Counted from the first letter of the stretch, positions 23,293-32,596 are shown. The stretch is 32,808 bases of DNA from Halobacteriales archaeon QH_2_65_14 (GCA_003021285.1 PXQO01000083.1:1-32808), one strand, 5' to 3'. Notes: generated from the letters alone by a model not told the origin. Made by a program: numbers and translations.

Positions 23293-26028
23293 TCACTCCC
23301 AGAAGGACCGAGTTCTGGCGTACTCGCGTTCCCGCGAGAGGATGTCGCGGTAGAAGTCGTCCTCGTCCTCGCGGAGTTTGTTGATGATGCGCGCCGCGTT
23401 CCGCGGGCCGACCCCCCTCGCGGCGAGGGCGATGACCGCCTGCTTGCCGTGGCTCTGGACCAGGCTGGCCGCCTGATAGGCCCGCTCGGTGCGCTTGCGT
23501 TGCTCCTCGGTCTTGTCCTCGGCCCGAACCGCCTGGACGGTCTCCTCGTCCCACGGATTGAGCGCCCCAATCCGGGTCGACCCACACTCCGGACACGTCG
23601 GCTGGTCCCGGATTCGCTTGACCTGCTTCGTCCGTTCGTACTTCCTGCAGTGGAGACAAAAGAGGATAACGCGGTCCGTCTGAAGGCGCTCTTTGACCGT
23701 CCTGATGACGCTCGCGTCGGCGTTCTCGGGGGTCAGAAGCTCCGTACCGGACCCGCGGCCGCCAGTCCCCAGTGGCGTCAGTCCGCCGACCGTCTCGACG
23801 GCCAGTTCGCCGGACTGGATTCGTTCGAGGACGCGACTCGCTGCCTCGACTGCGAGTTCCTCGTGCAGGAGTTCGCGGAGCGCCTCCTCGTACACGGGAG
23901 TTCCTTCGAGGGCATCCATCAATCTGCCTCTCCCGAATCCCGGGCTGTTCGAGCCCCGCCAGCGCTTGAGCGCCCCGAAGGTCGTCGCGGTCTGTGCGAC
24001 CTTGAACTTGAGCGCGTCGGCATTCTTCAGGCTGAGTTCGATGATACTCCGCACGTGTTCGGGGTCAGTTTCCCGTAGCACCCGGATCACGTCGCTGCCG
24101 GAAACGCCGTGGGGGACGTCGAGTTCGATGCGGTACGGGTCCGATTCCAGTCCGATGGTCGAGCCGGTTTGTTGCCCGAGCAGAGCGGACACGAGCCGTC
24201 CGAGCGTTTCGTTTACCGTGTGACCGAAGCAGGCGTTGACCACCACCGAGTCGTACCGCCCCTGGAGGTCGCGTGCGACCGACTCGACCGTCCCGCCGGC
24301 CTCCAGCTGTTTGCCGGCGACCGACCGGAGCTGGCCGACGTCCTGGGCGACCGGCTCCCGGACCGGGATTTCCTGTCCAGTCCAGGAGGGAACCTCTCCG
24401 GCGGGGTCCTCGATGGGCGAGACCGTCACTACCTCGTCGTCCTCGTCCACGTCGGTGATCCGCCACATCTCGCCGCGCTGGACGAACACCTCGCCGGGTT
24501 CCGCGAAGTTGACGACGAACCGCTCGTCGAGCGTCCCGACCCGAGAGCCGCTCGCTACGTCCTCGACGTCGTAGGTCGCCTCGTCGGGAATCATCGAGAG
24601 GTTCCGATAGAAGTACTGCCAGGTGCCGCGGCGTTTCTCAAGCCGGTCGGCCTCCTCGTCGAGCCAGACGACGCGATTGCTGGCGAGTTCCCGCACCACG
24701 GCCTTGAACTTCTCCTCGTCGAGGTTCCGGAACGGGTACGCACGGGTGATGATTTCGTATGCACGCATGGCGCGTATCTCGCCGAAATCCATCACCAGCC
24801 CGGCTGTCTGGTTGGCCACAGTGTCGAGGCTATCGTGGTGAATGGCCGCCGGTTCGACCGCGCCGTTCCTGGCGCGGTGTGCGATGACCAGCGACTCCAG
24901 TACATCGTCGGGGTGGCTGGTGACGATGGTTCCCGAGGAGACGTCCCCCTCCCGGTGGCCGGCGCGACCGATGCGCTGGAGCAGTCGGGAGACCTGGCGC
25001 GGGCTGTTGTACTGGACGACGTGGTCGACGTGGCCGACGTCGATACCCAGCTCCATCGAGGACGTACACAGCAGGGCATCGAGTTCGCCCGCCTTGAACT
25101 GCGATTCGACCTCGATGCGGGCCTCCTTTGCGAGCGAGCCGTGGTGGATGCCGATGTTCGTCCCGAGTTCCTTGAGCCGCGACCCGAGCGCCTCGGCAGT
25201 CTGTCGCGTGTTGACGAACACGAGCGTCGCCTCGTGCTCGGCGACGAGTTCGTCGATTGCGTGGACGTGGCTGGCCACCGTCGGATCGGTGACCAGTTTC
25301 CGTGCGAGGCGCTCGTCCGCGTCTGTCTGTTCGGGCGCGTACACGTCGACTTCGAGTGCGCCCCCGACCTCGACTTCCGCGACGGTCCACTCCCGGTCGC
25401 CGGTGAGCAGGCGACCGATCTGATCCGGGTCGTGCACCGTCGCGGAGAGGCCGATGCGCTGGAACGGCCCTGCCAGTTCACGCAACCGTTCGAGCCCGAT
25501 GGCGAGCTGTGCGCCCCGCTTCGAGACGGCGAGTTCGTGAATCTCGTCGACGACGACGTGCTCGACGTCTCCGAGTGCGCGACGGAGTTTCTTGCCCGTC
25601 AACATCGCCTGCAACGTTTCGGGCGTGGTAACGAGCAGGTCCGGCGGGTCGTTTGCCTGCTGTTGTCGCTGATAGTCGGTCGTGTCACCGTGACGAACGT
25701 CCACCTCGACGTCGAGTGTCTCACCCCACCATTCGAGGCGGTCGCGCATGTCGCGGTTGAGCGCCCGGAGCGGCGTGATGTACAGCGCTCCGATCCCGAA
25801 CTGATCGCCACCGGCGAGCGCGTCGAAGATCGGGAGCGTTGCCGTCTCCGTCTTGCCGCTGCCAGTCGGGGCGACGACGACCACGTTCTCCCCGGCGGCA
25901 ATCGGGCCGAGTGCGCGGCGCTGTGGCTCCGTCGGCACATTGAACCCGCGTTCCGAGAGTGCCTGGCGCACCTCGTCACCGAGCGCAGTGAAGGCCCCTG
26001 CACCTGCGACGGCGTCGCCGTCTGTCAT
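23293..26028 (-). CDS. Lhr-family large DEAD/DEAH helicase (archaeal Lhr2 type)
   Basis: This 911-aa superfamily 2 helicase has motif I APTGSGKTET (about 53-62), motif II DEIH (161-164), motif III LSATV, motif IV VFVNTRQTAE and motif VI QRIGRAGH. The Lhr-type winged-helix and C-terminal regions follow, including AYPFRNLDEEKFKAVV. Near the C-terminus a four-cysteine zinc ribbon (Cys791, 794, 812 and 815; FCLHC and CPEC) and RGVGPRNAARIINKL, a helix-hairpin-helix-like segment, are visible. Lhr-type enzymes unwind DNA or DNA-RNA hybrids during repair and replication in the characterised members; the substrate here is not known. The zinc-ribbon tail distinguishes this archaeal type from bacterial Lhr. 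The gene is intact. Confidence 0.92.
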   Translation of the reverse strand: MTDGDAVAGAGAFTALGDEVRQALSERGFNVPTEPQRRALGPIAAGENVVVVAPTGSGKTETATLPIFDALAGGDQFGIGALYITPLRALNRDMRDRLEWWGETLDVEVDVRHGDTTDYQRQQQANDPPDLLVTTPETLQAMLTGKKLRRALGDVEHVVVDEIHELAVSKRGAQLAIGLERLRELAGPFQRIGLSATVHDPDQIGRLLTGDREWTVAEVEVGGALEVDVYAPEQTDADERLARKLVTDPTVASHVHAIDELVAEHEATLVFVNTRQTAEALGSRLKELGTNIGIHHGSLAKEARIEVESQFKAGELDALLCTSSMELGIDVGHVDHVVQYNSPRQVSRLLQRIGRAGHREGDVSSGTIVTSHPDDVLESLVIAHRARNGAVEPAAIHHDSLDTVANQTAGLVMDFGEIRAMRAYEIITRAYPFRNLDEEKFKAVVRELASNRVVWLDEEADRLEKRRGTWQYFYRNLSMIPDEATYDVEDVASGSRVGTLDERFVVNFAEPGEVFVQRGEMWRITDVDEDDEVVTVSPIEDPAGEVPSWTGQEIPVREPVAQDVGQLRSVAGKQLEAGGTVESVARDLQGRYDSVVVNACFGHTVNETLGRLVSALLGQQTGSTIGLESDPYRIELDVPHGVSGSDVIRVLRETDPEHVRSIIELSLKNADALKFKVAQTATTFGALKRWRGSNSPGFGRGRLMDALEGTPVYEEALRELLHEELAVEAASRVLERIQSGELAVETVGGLTPLGTGGRGSGTELLTPENADASVIRTVKERLQTDRVILFCLHCRKYERTKQVKRIRDQPTCPECGSTRIGALNPWDEETVQAVRAEDKTEEQRKRTERAYQAASLVQSHGKQAVIALAARGVGPRNAARIINKLREDEDDFYRDILSREREYARTRSFWE

Positions 26029-26169
26029 TGGGACCGATTACGTGATTCGACTGATTAAGCCCGTCGGAGTACATCGGGGTGACTCGATATCGGTTCAACA
26101 GCGGCCGACGTCGCCTGCGGATAAGAACTGATCCGACCACGCCGAGAAGGTGAAGTATACCTGATGCTC

Positions 26170-26628
26170 TCAGCCCGTCGCCGACCCTGCGTGAGCTTCG
26201 ATGTTCTCCCAGACCTCTGTCATCCGCTCGCCGGTGAACGCAATGAGTTCCTCGACCGCTTCACCCCGGTCTTCGGGACAGCAGCCCAGGTCGCGGATGG
26301 CCTTGGTCGCCGAGAAGTGATGGACGTGGACGCGGTCGTCGCCGTCCTTCTCGTAGACGACCGTCGTACAGGGGAGCATGCCAGCGAGTTCGTGGTCGAT
26401 TTCGAGGGCGTCGCGGGCGATTTTCGGGTGACAGACGACCAGGAGGGCCGTGCGCTCGACTTCCTCGCCGAGCATCCCCTCGATCATCCGGTCGAGACGC
26501 GTGACTTTCACCGTCTCGAAATCGGCGAGTTCGTGTTCGAGCTGGACGAACGGGACGGCGTCCTCGAAGGGCATGTCCAGCGTCGTATGCATCGCCTCTT
26601 CGGCAGTCGGGGTCGTGGCCTGGCTCAT
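26170..26628 (-). CDS. DUF302 family protein
   Basis: This 152-aa protein has the DUF302 fold: AMHTTLDMPFEDAVPFVQLEHELADFETVKVTRLDRMIEGMLGEEVERTALLVVCHPKIARDALEIDHELAGMLPCTTVVYEKDGDDRVHVHH. The CHP and LPCTTVVYE segments are the family's characteristic strands. The C-terminus LGCCPEDRGEAVEELIAFTGERMTEVWENIEAHA adds a Cys-Cys pair. The biochemical role of the family is unknown; heme or sulfur links have been suggested for some members. The ATG at 26628 follows the family; an in-frame extension to 27228 is spurious. It is divergent from the phosphatase gene by 117 bp. Confidence 0.82.
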   Translation of the reverse strand: MSQATTPTAEEAMHTTLDMPFEDAVPFVQLEHELADFETVKVTRLDRMIEGMLGEEVERTALLVVCHPKIARDALEIDHELAGMLPCTTVVYEKDGDDRVHVHHFSATKAIRDLGCCPEDRGEAVEELIAFTGERMTEVWENIEAHAGSATG

Positions 26629-26745
26629 ACCCGAACAATGCGGCGTCACCCGGGATAAGTCTACTGAGACTGTGCAACCCCGGTTCAAACACGTGGGCTG
26701 GCGTGCAAACAAAAACGGGAAACGCCCGGCTTGCCGAGTGGCTGT

Positions 26746-27474
26746 ATGGAGTTTCACGCCGGCGTGCGCCTTGCCGAATCGTTGTCGGACTCGTTGCCTC
26801 CGCTCGCAGTAGACATCGACGGAACGCTGACCGACGAGAGTCGGGTTGTCGACCCGCGGGTCTTTCCGGTGTTGCAGGCCTGGCCGTCGACGCTCGTCAT
26901 CGCCACCGGCAAGGCGGTGCCCTATCCGGTTTCCCTCTGTGAATTCCTGGGCGTCGAACCGCGCGTCGTCGCCGAGAACGGCGGGGTCGTGGTTCCGAGT
27001 CGGACCAGCGGTTTGCTGTTCCGGGGGGATCGAGAGGCGGCGATGACGGTTGCCGAGGAGTACCGGTCGCGCGGCTACACGCTGGGGTGGGGGGAGTCGG
27101 ACCTGGTCAACCGCTGGCGTGAGACTGAACTCGCCGTGAGCCGCGAATCGCCGCTGGAACCGCTCGAAGAGATAGCCTCGAAGTACGGCCTCACCGTCGT
27201 CGATACCGGGTTTGCCTACCACGTCCACTCGTCCGACGTCGACAAAGGTGTCGGACTCGCCACGCTGGCGGACGAAATCGGATTCGATGCAGGGACGTTC
27301 GCGTACATCGGCGACTCCGAAAACGACAGCCCTGCCCTCGAAACCGCCGAGGTCGGGATTGCGGTCGACAATGCCCCCGAACCGGTGAAAGCCAGAGCGG
27401 ATTACGTGACGGAGGCCAGGTATGCCGATGGGTTCCTGGAAGCCGTCGAGTACCTCCAGGCAGACACCGGGTAG
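26746..27474 (+). CDS. pgp: Archaeal phosphoglycolate phosphatase (HAD IIB)
   Basis: This enzyme hydrolyses 2-phosphoglycolate to glycolate in the characterised archaeal family. The HAD motifs are visible: motif I LAVDIDGTLTD (nucleophile Asp in DIDGT), motif II VIATGK, the lysine in DKGVGLATLADEIG (motif III), and motif IV YIGDSENDSPALE. The cap is of the C2 type between motifs II and III. The ATG at 26746 gives a short N-terminal extension (MEFHAGVRLAESL) before the family core PPLAVDIDG. A TTG at 26794 is an alternative that would start nearer the core, so the N-terminus is uncertain. It is divergent from the DUF302 gene. Confidence 0.82.
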   Translation: MEFHAGVRLAESLSDSLPPLAVDIDGTLTDESRVVDPRVFPVLQAWPSTLVIATGKAVPYPVSLCEFLGVEPRVVAENGGVVVPSRTSGLLFRGDREAAMTVAEEYRSRGYTLGWGESDLVNRWRETELAVSRESPLEPLEEIASKYGLTVVDTGFAYHVHSSDVDKGVGLATLADEIGFDAGTFAYIGDSENDSPALETAEVGIAVDNAPEPVKARADYVTEARYADGFLEAVEYLQADTG

Positions 27475-27492
27475 ATCGGTCGCCCCCGCGAG

Positions 27493-27499
27493 TTTTTAT
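27493..27499 (+). promoter_or_regulatory. TATA-like box of the candidate small RNA
   Basis: TTTTTAT lies 19 bp after the phosphatase stop. The predicted transcript start is near 27522, which begins ATG-ACC-TGA and so is not coding. It is separate from the TTTTATT box at 27652-27658 that suits the next gene. Confidence 0.45.
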
Positions 27500-27521
27500 C
27501 CGATGGCGCACCCAGACGGCC

Positions 27522-27600
27522 CATGACCTGAGGGAAGCATCGCGGAGTGGCCAGCGGGAGCACGGCACACCACTTCGCGGGTGACTCGTGCCGTCTGTTC
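27522..27600 (+). ncRNA. Candidate small RNA with interleaved stems
   Basis: CGCGGAGTGG (27541-27550) can pair with CCACTTCGCG (27570-27579, one G-U). ACGGCAC (27562-27568) can pair with GTGCCGT (27588-27594). The second stem starts inside the first and closes after it, so both together would be an H-type pseudoknot. No ORF is supported between 27475 and 27680. No T-arm consensus is present, so I do not call it a tRNA; the RNA class is unknown and its 3' end is a guess. Confidence 0.35.
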
Positions 27601-27651
27601 GCCAGATTCACGGAGGCAACCGTCGTACGCGGCGATCAAACCGGGGAAAGC

Positions 27652-27658
27652 TTTTATT
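27652..27658 (+). promoter_or_regulatory. TATA box of the GTPBP1-like gene
   Basis: TTTTATT is about 26 nt before the ATG at 27681, the leaderless distance. Confidence 0.5.
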
Positions 27659-27680
27659 CCGTGGGTCGTAATCCTCGCGC

Positions 27681-29300
27681 ATGAGCCCCGACCGGGCCAT
27701 CCTCAAGCGTGCCGTCGAACGCGGCGAGCGCGAGGGTGGCAGCGTCGAGTTCAAAGAGCGGCTCACGAAAGACCTCCACCTCTCCGACGGACGCCTCGAA
27801 AGTCTCGCGGCACAGCTTCGTCACCGTGTTCTCTCGGGTGACGGGGAAGCGACGTACGTGGTCGGTGTTACCGACGATGGGGGGATTGCCGGCATCCCCC
27901 CCGAGGAGTTCTCCGAGTCCATGGACGTGCTCTCACTGCTGGCACAGGAGGCCGGCGCACACATCGACGACGTCGAAACCTGGGCAGCGGATGGAGCAGG
28001 CGACGAAAATCGACTCGTCGGCGTCGCCACCATCAGCGAGGGGACAGTCATGGAAGACGACGAACACATCGTCGTGGGGACGGCGGGGCACGTCGACCAC
28101 GGGAAATCGACGCTCGTCGGGTCGCTGGTGACGGGACAGTCGGACGACGGCGAAGGTGGCACGCGAAGCTTCCTCGACGTGCAACCCCACGAGATAGAGC
28201 GTGGGCTGTCGGCCGACCTCTCGTATGGGGTGTACGGCTTCGACGACGACGGTCCCGTCCGGATGAACAACCCCCACCGGAAGGGCGACCGGGCGCGAAT
28301 CGTCGAGGAGGCCGACAGACTCGTCTCGTTCGTCGATACAGTGGGCCACGAGCCGTGGCTCCGGACCACTATCCGCGGAATCGTCGGACAGAAGCTGGAC
28401 TACGGGTTGTTGACCGTCGCTGCCGACGACGGCCCGACGAAAACGGCCCGGGAACACCTCGGCATCCTGCTCGCGACGGAACTCCCGACCATCGTTGCGA
28501 TCACGAAAGCCGATCTCGTCGACGACGACAGGCTCCAGGAGGTCGAACGCGAGGTCGAACGGCTCCTCCGGGACGTCGACAAGACGCCGCTGCGGGTCGA
28601 ACGCCACGGCATCGAGGCGGCAATCGAGGAGATCAGCGAGACTGTCGTTCCGGTCGTCACGACCAGCGCCGTCACGAAGGAGGGGCTCGAAACGCTGGAC
28701 AGGCTGTTCGAGAACCTGCCGAAGACGGGGATCGCACCGGAGGACGAACAGTTCCGGATGTACGTCGACCGGACCTACAACGTCACCGGCGTGGGCGCCG
28801 TCGCGTCGGGAACCATCAAATCCGGGACGGTCGAGGCCGGCGACCCGCTGCTCCTGGGTCCGATGCCGGACGGCTCGTTCCTGAACGTCGAGGCCCGGAG
28901 CATCGAGATGCACTACCATCGCGTGGACGAAGCAACCGCAGGCCGCATCGTCGGCATCGCACTCAAGGGCGTCGAGGAAGCACAGGTCGAACGCGGGATG
29001 GTCCTCCTCCCCAGGGAGGCGGACCCACAGCCTGTCCGGGAGTTCGAAGCCGAGGTGATGGTGTTGAACCACCCGACACGCATCGACGACGGATACGAAC
29101 CTGTCGTCCACCTCGAAACAGTCAGCGAAGCCGCCGCCTTCTACCCCGCCGGCGGACAGTTGCTTCCCGGGGATACGGGGATAACGAGAGTCCGGTTCAA
29201 ATTCCAGCCGTACCTCGTCGAGGAGGGACAGCGATTCGTCTTCCGCGAGGGCCACAGCAAGGGCGTCGGAACCGTCACGGACGTGACCCCCGGACGCTGA
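27681..29300 (+). CDS. GTPBP1-type GTP-binding protein (EF-1 alpha-like)
   Basis: This 539-aa translational-type GTPase has an N-terminal domain (1-125) and the full G-domain: G1 GHVDHGKS (136-143), G3 DTVGHE (219-224), G4 TKAD (275-278), with the switch I area at SYGVYGF. The EF-Tu-like beta-barrel domains II and III follow (MYVDRTYNVTGVGAVASGTI..., LLPGDTGITRVRFKFQPYLVEEGQRFVFREGHSKGVGTV). It belongs to the archaeal GTPBP1/GTPBP2-like family, related to EF-1 alpha but with an extra N-terminal domain. A role in translation or ribosome rescue is inferred. The gene is intact, with its own TATA box, and no partner gene overlaps it. Confidence 0.9.
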   Translation: MSPDRAILKRAVERGEREGGSVEFKERLTKDLHLSDGRLESLAAQLRHRVLSGDGEATYVVGVTDDGGIAGIPPEEFSESMDVLSLLAQEAGAHIDDVETWAADGAGDENRLVGVATISEGTVMEDDEHIVVGTAGHVDHGKSTLVGSLVTGQSDDGEGGTRSFLDVQPHEIERGLSADLSYGVYGFDDDGPVRMNNPHRKGDRARIVEEADRLVSFVDTVGHEPWLRTTIRGIVGQKLDYGLLTVAADDGPTKTAREHLGILLATELPTIVAITKADLVDDDRLQEVEREVERLLRDVDKTPLRVERHGIEAAIEEISETVVPVVTTSAVTKEGLETLDRLFENLPKTGIAPEDEQFRMYVDRTYNVTGVGAVASGTIKSGTVEAGDPLLLGPMPDGSFLNVEARSIEMHYHRVDEATAGRIVGIALKGVEEAQVERGMVLLPREADPQPVREFEAEVMVLNHPTRIDDGYEPVVHLETVSEAAAFYPAGGQLLPGDTGITRVRFKFQPYLVEEGQRFVFREGHSKGVGTVTDVTPGR

Positions 29301-29387
29301 CCGGTTCGACCGGATTCACCAGGTCACACGAATCGACCAGCGCACGCCGGAACGAGCGCACGGAGACGAACTCCCATCACTGACCAG

Positions 29388-30056
29388 TCAGGGGGTAGAA
29401 CCGGATATCGTCCAGGGTTCGTCCAGCAGGTCGGCGACCGAATCGAGGACGAAATCCGGTGTGGGTGTCGGCTCGTCCGGTTGCCCGTCCGGGAGCCAGG
29501 CAGCACGCATGCCGGCCGCCTGCGCACCCTGCACGTCCGCATCGAGGGAGTTCCCGACGTAGACTGCGCGTTCGGGCCGCGTTTCGAGTCGGTCCAGCGC
29601 TACCTCGAACGGTTCGGGGTCGGGCTTGGCCGGGGCATCGTAGCCGGCGTGCACGACGGTTTCGAAGCAGTCGACCCCGAGGGAATCGAGTTTCGTCGAC
29701 TGCATCCCCGGTGCGCCGTTCGTCACCGCCCCGAGATGGTACTCGCGCCCAAGCGTCTCCAGTGCCTCCCGGGCACCCTCACAGAACCGGACGTTGCTAT
29801 GGTCGCGTTCCTCGGCGTAGGCGGGGTCCCTCCCGGACTCGCGGGCTATCGCCGCGAAGATACGTTCGCGCAGGCTCTGCATGTCGTCGCTTTCGTCGAG
29901 AAAGTCCTCGAACCGCGCGACGTACTCCGCAGTGGAGAAAAACGGTTCGACCCCGGCCCGCTCGAACACGAGCGAGAGCAGTTCGTCGGGTCCGCGCCGG
30001 TACTCGCAGATCGTTCCGTCGATGTCGAACAACAAGGCGTCAATCGGTTCGGCCAT
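29388..30056 (-). CDS. HAD-superfamily hydrolase (haloacid dehalogenase-like)
   Basis: This 222-aa HAD phosphatase-type protein has motif I LLFDIDGT with the catalytic Asp, motif II AVTNGAPG, motif III lysine in AKPDPEPF and motif IV VYVGNSLDADVQGAQAAG. The cap between motifs I and II is helical (C1 type; VFERAGVEPFFSTAEYVARFEDFL). The substrate cannot be read from sequence; phosphoglycolate or a nucleotide is possible. The start at 30056 (MAEPIDALLFDIDG) is chosen over in-frame starts upstream that run into the divergent gene's promoter. Confidence 0.85.
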   Translation of the reverse strand: MAEPIDALLFDIDGTICEYRRGPDELLSLVFERAGVEPFFSTAEYVARFEDFLDESDDMQSLRERIFAAIARESGRDPAYAEERDHSNVRFCEGAREALETLGREYHLGAVTNGAPGMQSTKLDSLGVDCFETVVHAGYDAPAKPDPEPFEVALDRLETRPERAVYVGNSLDADVQGAQAAGMRAAWLPDGQPDEPTPTPDFVLDSVADLLDEPWTISGSTP

Positions 30057-30158
30057 CGTCAGTCGATACGTAATCCGTCGACAAAAGGGCGACGACGTTG
30101 CATCGACGGGGATTCGGCAGTCGCAAACGCTTAATCCGTGACGTGTGAGTACCCACAC

Positions 30159-31085
30159 ATGGACATCGCTGTACTGGGGGCAGACAGTGTCGGTCGGGTG
30201 GTTGCGCGCCTCTGTTCGCTCTCGGGGGACGAGGTCAGGCTCCACTCCCACGATGCAACTATCGTCATGGACAGCATCGACGTCGTCGAACGGGAACTGG
30301 ATGATGCTCAGGCCGCCGGGGAACTCGACGAGTCAGCGCGGGACGACGCAATCGACCGTCTGGAGGCGACGACGGGGCTCGAAGCAGCCGTCTCCGACGC
30401 CGACGTGGTCATCGAGACGACGACTGCCGATACGACCGCGCTCCAGGAGCGGTTCGCCGAGGTTGAGCCGCTCGTGGGGCGGGAGACGCTGATAACGACT
30501 GCCTCGCCGCTTTCATCCATCACCGCGGCGGCCGCCGGTCTCCGTCACCCCGACCGCGCGCTGGGGTTGCACTTCCCACAGCGCTCCGACGGCGCGCTCG
30601 TGGAGGTCGTCGTCGCCGAACAGACGACGATGGATGCGGTGCAGAGAGCCGAACGGTTCGTCGATGGTCTGCCGGGTGAGTGGATACGAGTGCGGGACGG
30701 GCCGGGGAATGCGTCGATGCGCCTCGCGCTCGCTCTCGAAGTGGAAGCAATGCGGATGGTCGAGACCCACGTGGCCGACGTGGAAGCCATCGACGTGGCG
30801 CTGAAGCAGGGGTACGGGTCGGAAGTGGGACCGCTCGAACGGGCCGACCGGGCAGGTCTCGCCGAACGTCTCGAAACGCTGGAGTATCTCGCCGACGAAG
30901 TCGGACCACGGTTCTCGCCGCCCGAAATCCTCGTCAGCCTCGTCTCGGCGGGAAACACGGGAGTCGACGCCGGCGAGGGGTTCTACGTCTGGGAGGGCGG
31001 GGAGCCAACGGAAAGTGCGTTCCAGGACCCGACAGTTCCACGACGCGAAGAGGGGCTGGACGACCCGGCAGGGGAGCGGCAGTGA
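30159..31085 (+). CDS. 3-hydroxyacyl-CoA dehydrogenase family protein
   Basis: This 308-aa protein has an N-terminal NAD-binding fold (MDIAVLGADSVGRVVARLCSLSG). The C-terminal 3HCDH-type helical domain follows from about 190 (GNASMRLALALEVEAMRMVETHVADVEAIDVALKQGYGSEVGPLE), and SAGNTGVDAGEGFYVW resembles the family end. The glycine-rich loop is GADSVG instead of the canonical GxGxxG, so it is atypical at the coenzyme site. It could act in fatty acid or amino acid degradation, but the specificity is not visible. A TTAAT box at 30131-30135 supports a leaderless start at 30159. Confidence 0.8.
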   Translation: MDIAVLGADSVGRVVARLCSLSGDEVRLHSHDATIVMDSIDVVERELDDAQAAGELDESARDDAIDRLEATTGLEAAVSDADVVIETTTADTTALQERFAEVEPLVGRETLITTASPLSSITAAAAGLRHPDRALGLHFPQRSDGALVEVVVAEQTTMDAVQRAERFVDGLPGEWIRVRDGPGNASMRLALALEVEAMRMVETHVADVEAIDVALKQGYGSEVGPLERADRAGLAERLETLEYLADEVGPRFSPPEILVSLVSAGNTGVDAGEGFYVWEGGEPTESAFQDPTVPRREEGLDDPAGERQ

Positions 31086-31209
31086 GACTGTCCGAGGGAG
31101 CACCTCGGGCGAAGTTACACAGTAGCTGTTTCGGCCACCTGACCGTCCAACGCGGCGGTCTCCCGGAGTACACGCACCCGACAGCTTCGGGAAACGAACT
31201 TGACAAGGG

Positions 31210-31215
31210 TTAAAA
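31210..31215 (+). promoter_or_regulatory. TATA box of the zinc-finger / EF-1 beta transcript
   Basis: TTAAAA is about 26 nt before the ATG at 31239. Confidence 0.5.
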
Positions 31216-31238
31216 CCCGCGACACGAAACCCAGAGTC

Positions 31239-31418
31239 ATGAGCGAAGGGCAGCAAAAACGAACCCAGAAGTGCATCTCGTGTGGTATCAACATCACGGG
31301 CACGACGGCGGCGTCGTTCAAGTGTCCCGAGTGTGGATACCAGATATACCGGTGTTCGAAGTGTCGCAAGCAGAGTAACCTCTATCAGTGCCCCGACTGC
31401 GGGTTCACAGGACCGTAA
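31239..31418 (+). CDS. HVO_2753-like small zinc-finger protein
   Basis: This 59-aa protein has four Cys-pair motifs, CISCG, CPECG, CSKC and CPDCG, which can bind two zinc ions. Its length and pattern match the haloarchaeal HVO_2753 family, whose founding member has a solved structure and a role in swarming and biofilm formation. The target molecule is unknown. It is followed by EF-1 beta at a 2-nt gap, so the two are one transcript, and its TATA box lies about 26 nt before the ATG. Confidence 0.9.
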   Translation: MSEGQQKRTQKCISCGINITGTTAASFKCPECGYQIYRCSKCRKQSNLYQCPDCGFTGP

Positions 31419-31420
31419 CC

Positions 31421-31687
31421 ATGGGAGACGTCGCAGCAGCTATCAAGGTGATGCCACAGAGCCCGGACATCGACCTGGAGGAACTCCAGGACCGTCTCGA
31501 AGCAACCCTGCCCGAGGGTGCCGAAATCAGTGGCGTCGAGCGCGACGACGTCGCGTTCGGCCTCACGGCCCTCATCCCGACGGTCATCGTCCCCGACGAG
31601 GAGGGCGGCACCGAGACCGTCGAGGAAGCGTTCGCCGGCGTCGACGGCGTCGAGAGCGTCTCCGTCAAGAACGTCGGTCGCCTGTAG
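31421..31687 (+). CDS. ef1b: Elongation factor 1-beta (aEF-1B)
   Basis: This 88-aa protein is the archaeal exchange factor that recharges aEF-1A with GTP during translation. It begins [88 protein letters not shown], the standard small archaeal form. It is intact and co-transcribed with the zinc-finger gene. The gap to the convergent nadE is about 42 bp. Confidence 0.94.
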   Translation: MGDVAAAIKVMPQSPDIDLEELQDRLEATLPEGAEISGVERDDVAFGLTALIPTVIVPDEEGGTETVEEAFAGVDGVESVSVKNVGRL

Positions 31688-31729
31688 ATTCGCCTTTTCG
31701 GCGGCCGGTACCAGCCGCACTGACACCGC

Positions 31730-32572
31730 TCAGTGAAGCGGTTCGGGACTCGGCGGTGCCCGTCGTTTGTGGGCGCTGGCCTCGAACATCGCCCGGACGT
31801 CCTCGACGACACGTTCGTCAACACCGACCTGTCGGGCAGTCGCACTCGTCGAAAGCGGGCCGTCGACGTGGAGTGCGAGGATCGAATCGAGTGTGTCGTA
31901 GCCGATGCCGAGTTCCGCCTCGTCGGTCTGTGTGTCCCAGAGTCCGGCGGTGGGGGTCTTGTCGGCCAGTTCGCCCGGGACACCGAGATGCCGTGCAAGC
32001 TGGCGCACCTGCTGTTTGTAGAGGTTGCCGATGGGATGACAGTCCACTGCGCCGTCGCCGTACTTGGTGAAATAGCCCACGGCGGCCTCGCTCCGGTTCC
32101 CGGTGCCGACGACGAGCCCATTGCGCCGGTTGGCTTCGAAGTATCCGAGGACGGCCCGGAACCGTGCCCGGAGGTTGCCGACGGGCACCTGTAGCTCCGC
32201 GGCGTCTTTCCCCGCCTCGACGTTGGGATTGGCGTCCAGAACCGCATCGACGAGCGGATCGATGCCGACGACGTCGTACTCGATGTCGAGTAGCTGGCTC
32301 GCAACGCGCTCGGCGTCGCTCATGTTCTGTTCGGTGTTTACCTTGCTCGGCAGGACGAGTCCGTACACGTTGCCCGTCCCGAGGGCCTCGACAGTCAGGT
32401 GGGACGTCAGCGTGCTGTCGATGCCCCCCGAAAGCCCGATGACGGCCACGTCCGCTCCCGACACCTCGTACTGTCGCGAGATGAACGAGGTGATGTGCTC
32501 GCGGTACTGTTCGAGTTCGTCCGTCGAGAACGTCAGGTCGAGTGGATTCTCGGCCCGCGCAATGTCAGGCAT
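31730..32572 (-). CDS. nadE: NH3-dependent NAD+ synthetase
   Basis: NadE amidates nicotinic acid adenine dinucleotide to NAD+, using ATP and ammonia, in the cytoplasm. The 280-aa product has the ATP-pyrophosphatase P-loop SGGIDS (48-53), the adenylate region GLVLPSKVNTEQNMSDAERVA, GNLRARFRAVLGYFEANRRNGLVVGTGNRSEAAVGYFTKYGDGAVDCHPIGNLYK, and KTPTAGLWDTQTDEAELG. No glutaminase domain is fused, so ammonia is the expected donor. It is intact. A TTTTAA box at 32597-32602 on the minus strand is about 27 nt before the ATG. Confidence 0.94.
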   Translation of the reverse strand: MPDIARAENPLDLTFSTDELEQYREHITSFISRQYEVSGADVAVIGLSGGIDSTLTSHLTVEALGTGNVYGLVLPSKVNTEQNMSDAERVASQLLDIEYDVVGIDPLVDAVLDANPNVEAGKDAAELQVPVGNLRARFRAVLGYFEANRRNGLVVGTGNRSEAAVGYFTKYGDGAVDCHPIGNLYKQQVRQLARHLGVPGELADKTPTAGLWDTQTDEAELGIGYDTLDSILALHVDGPLSTSATARQVGVDERVVEDVRAMFEASAHKRRAPPSPEPLH

Positions 32573-32596
32573 GGTCGTGGCTAGGTGAGAAGCGTG

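Noticed and set aside
26170-27228. A 352-aa DUF302 protein
   Set aside because: The first 200 residues are antisense to the phosphatase gene. The family start is at 26628.
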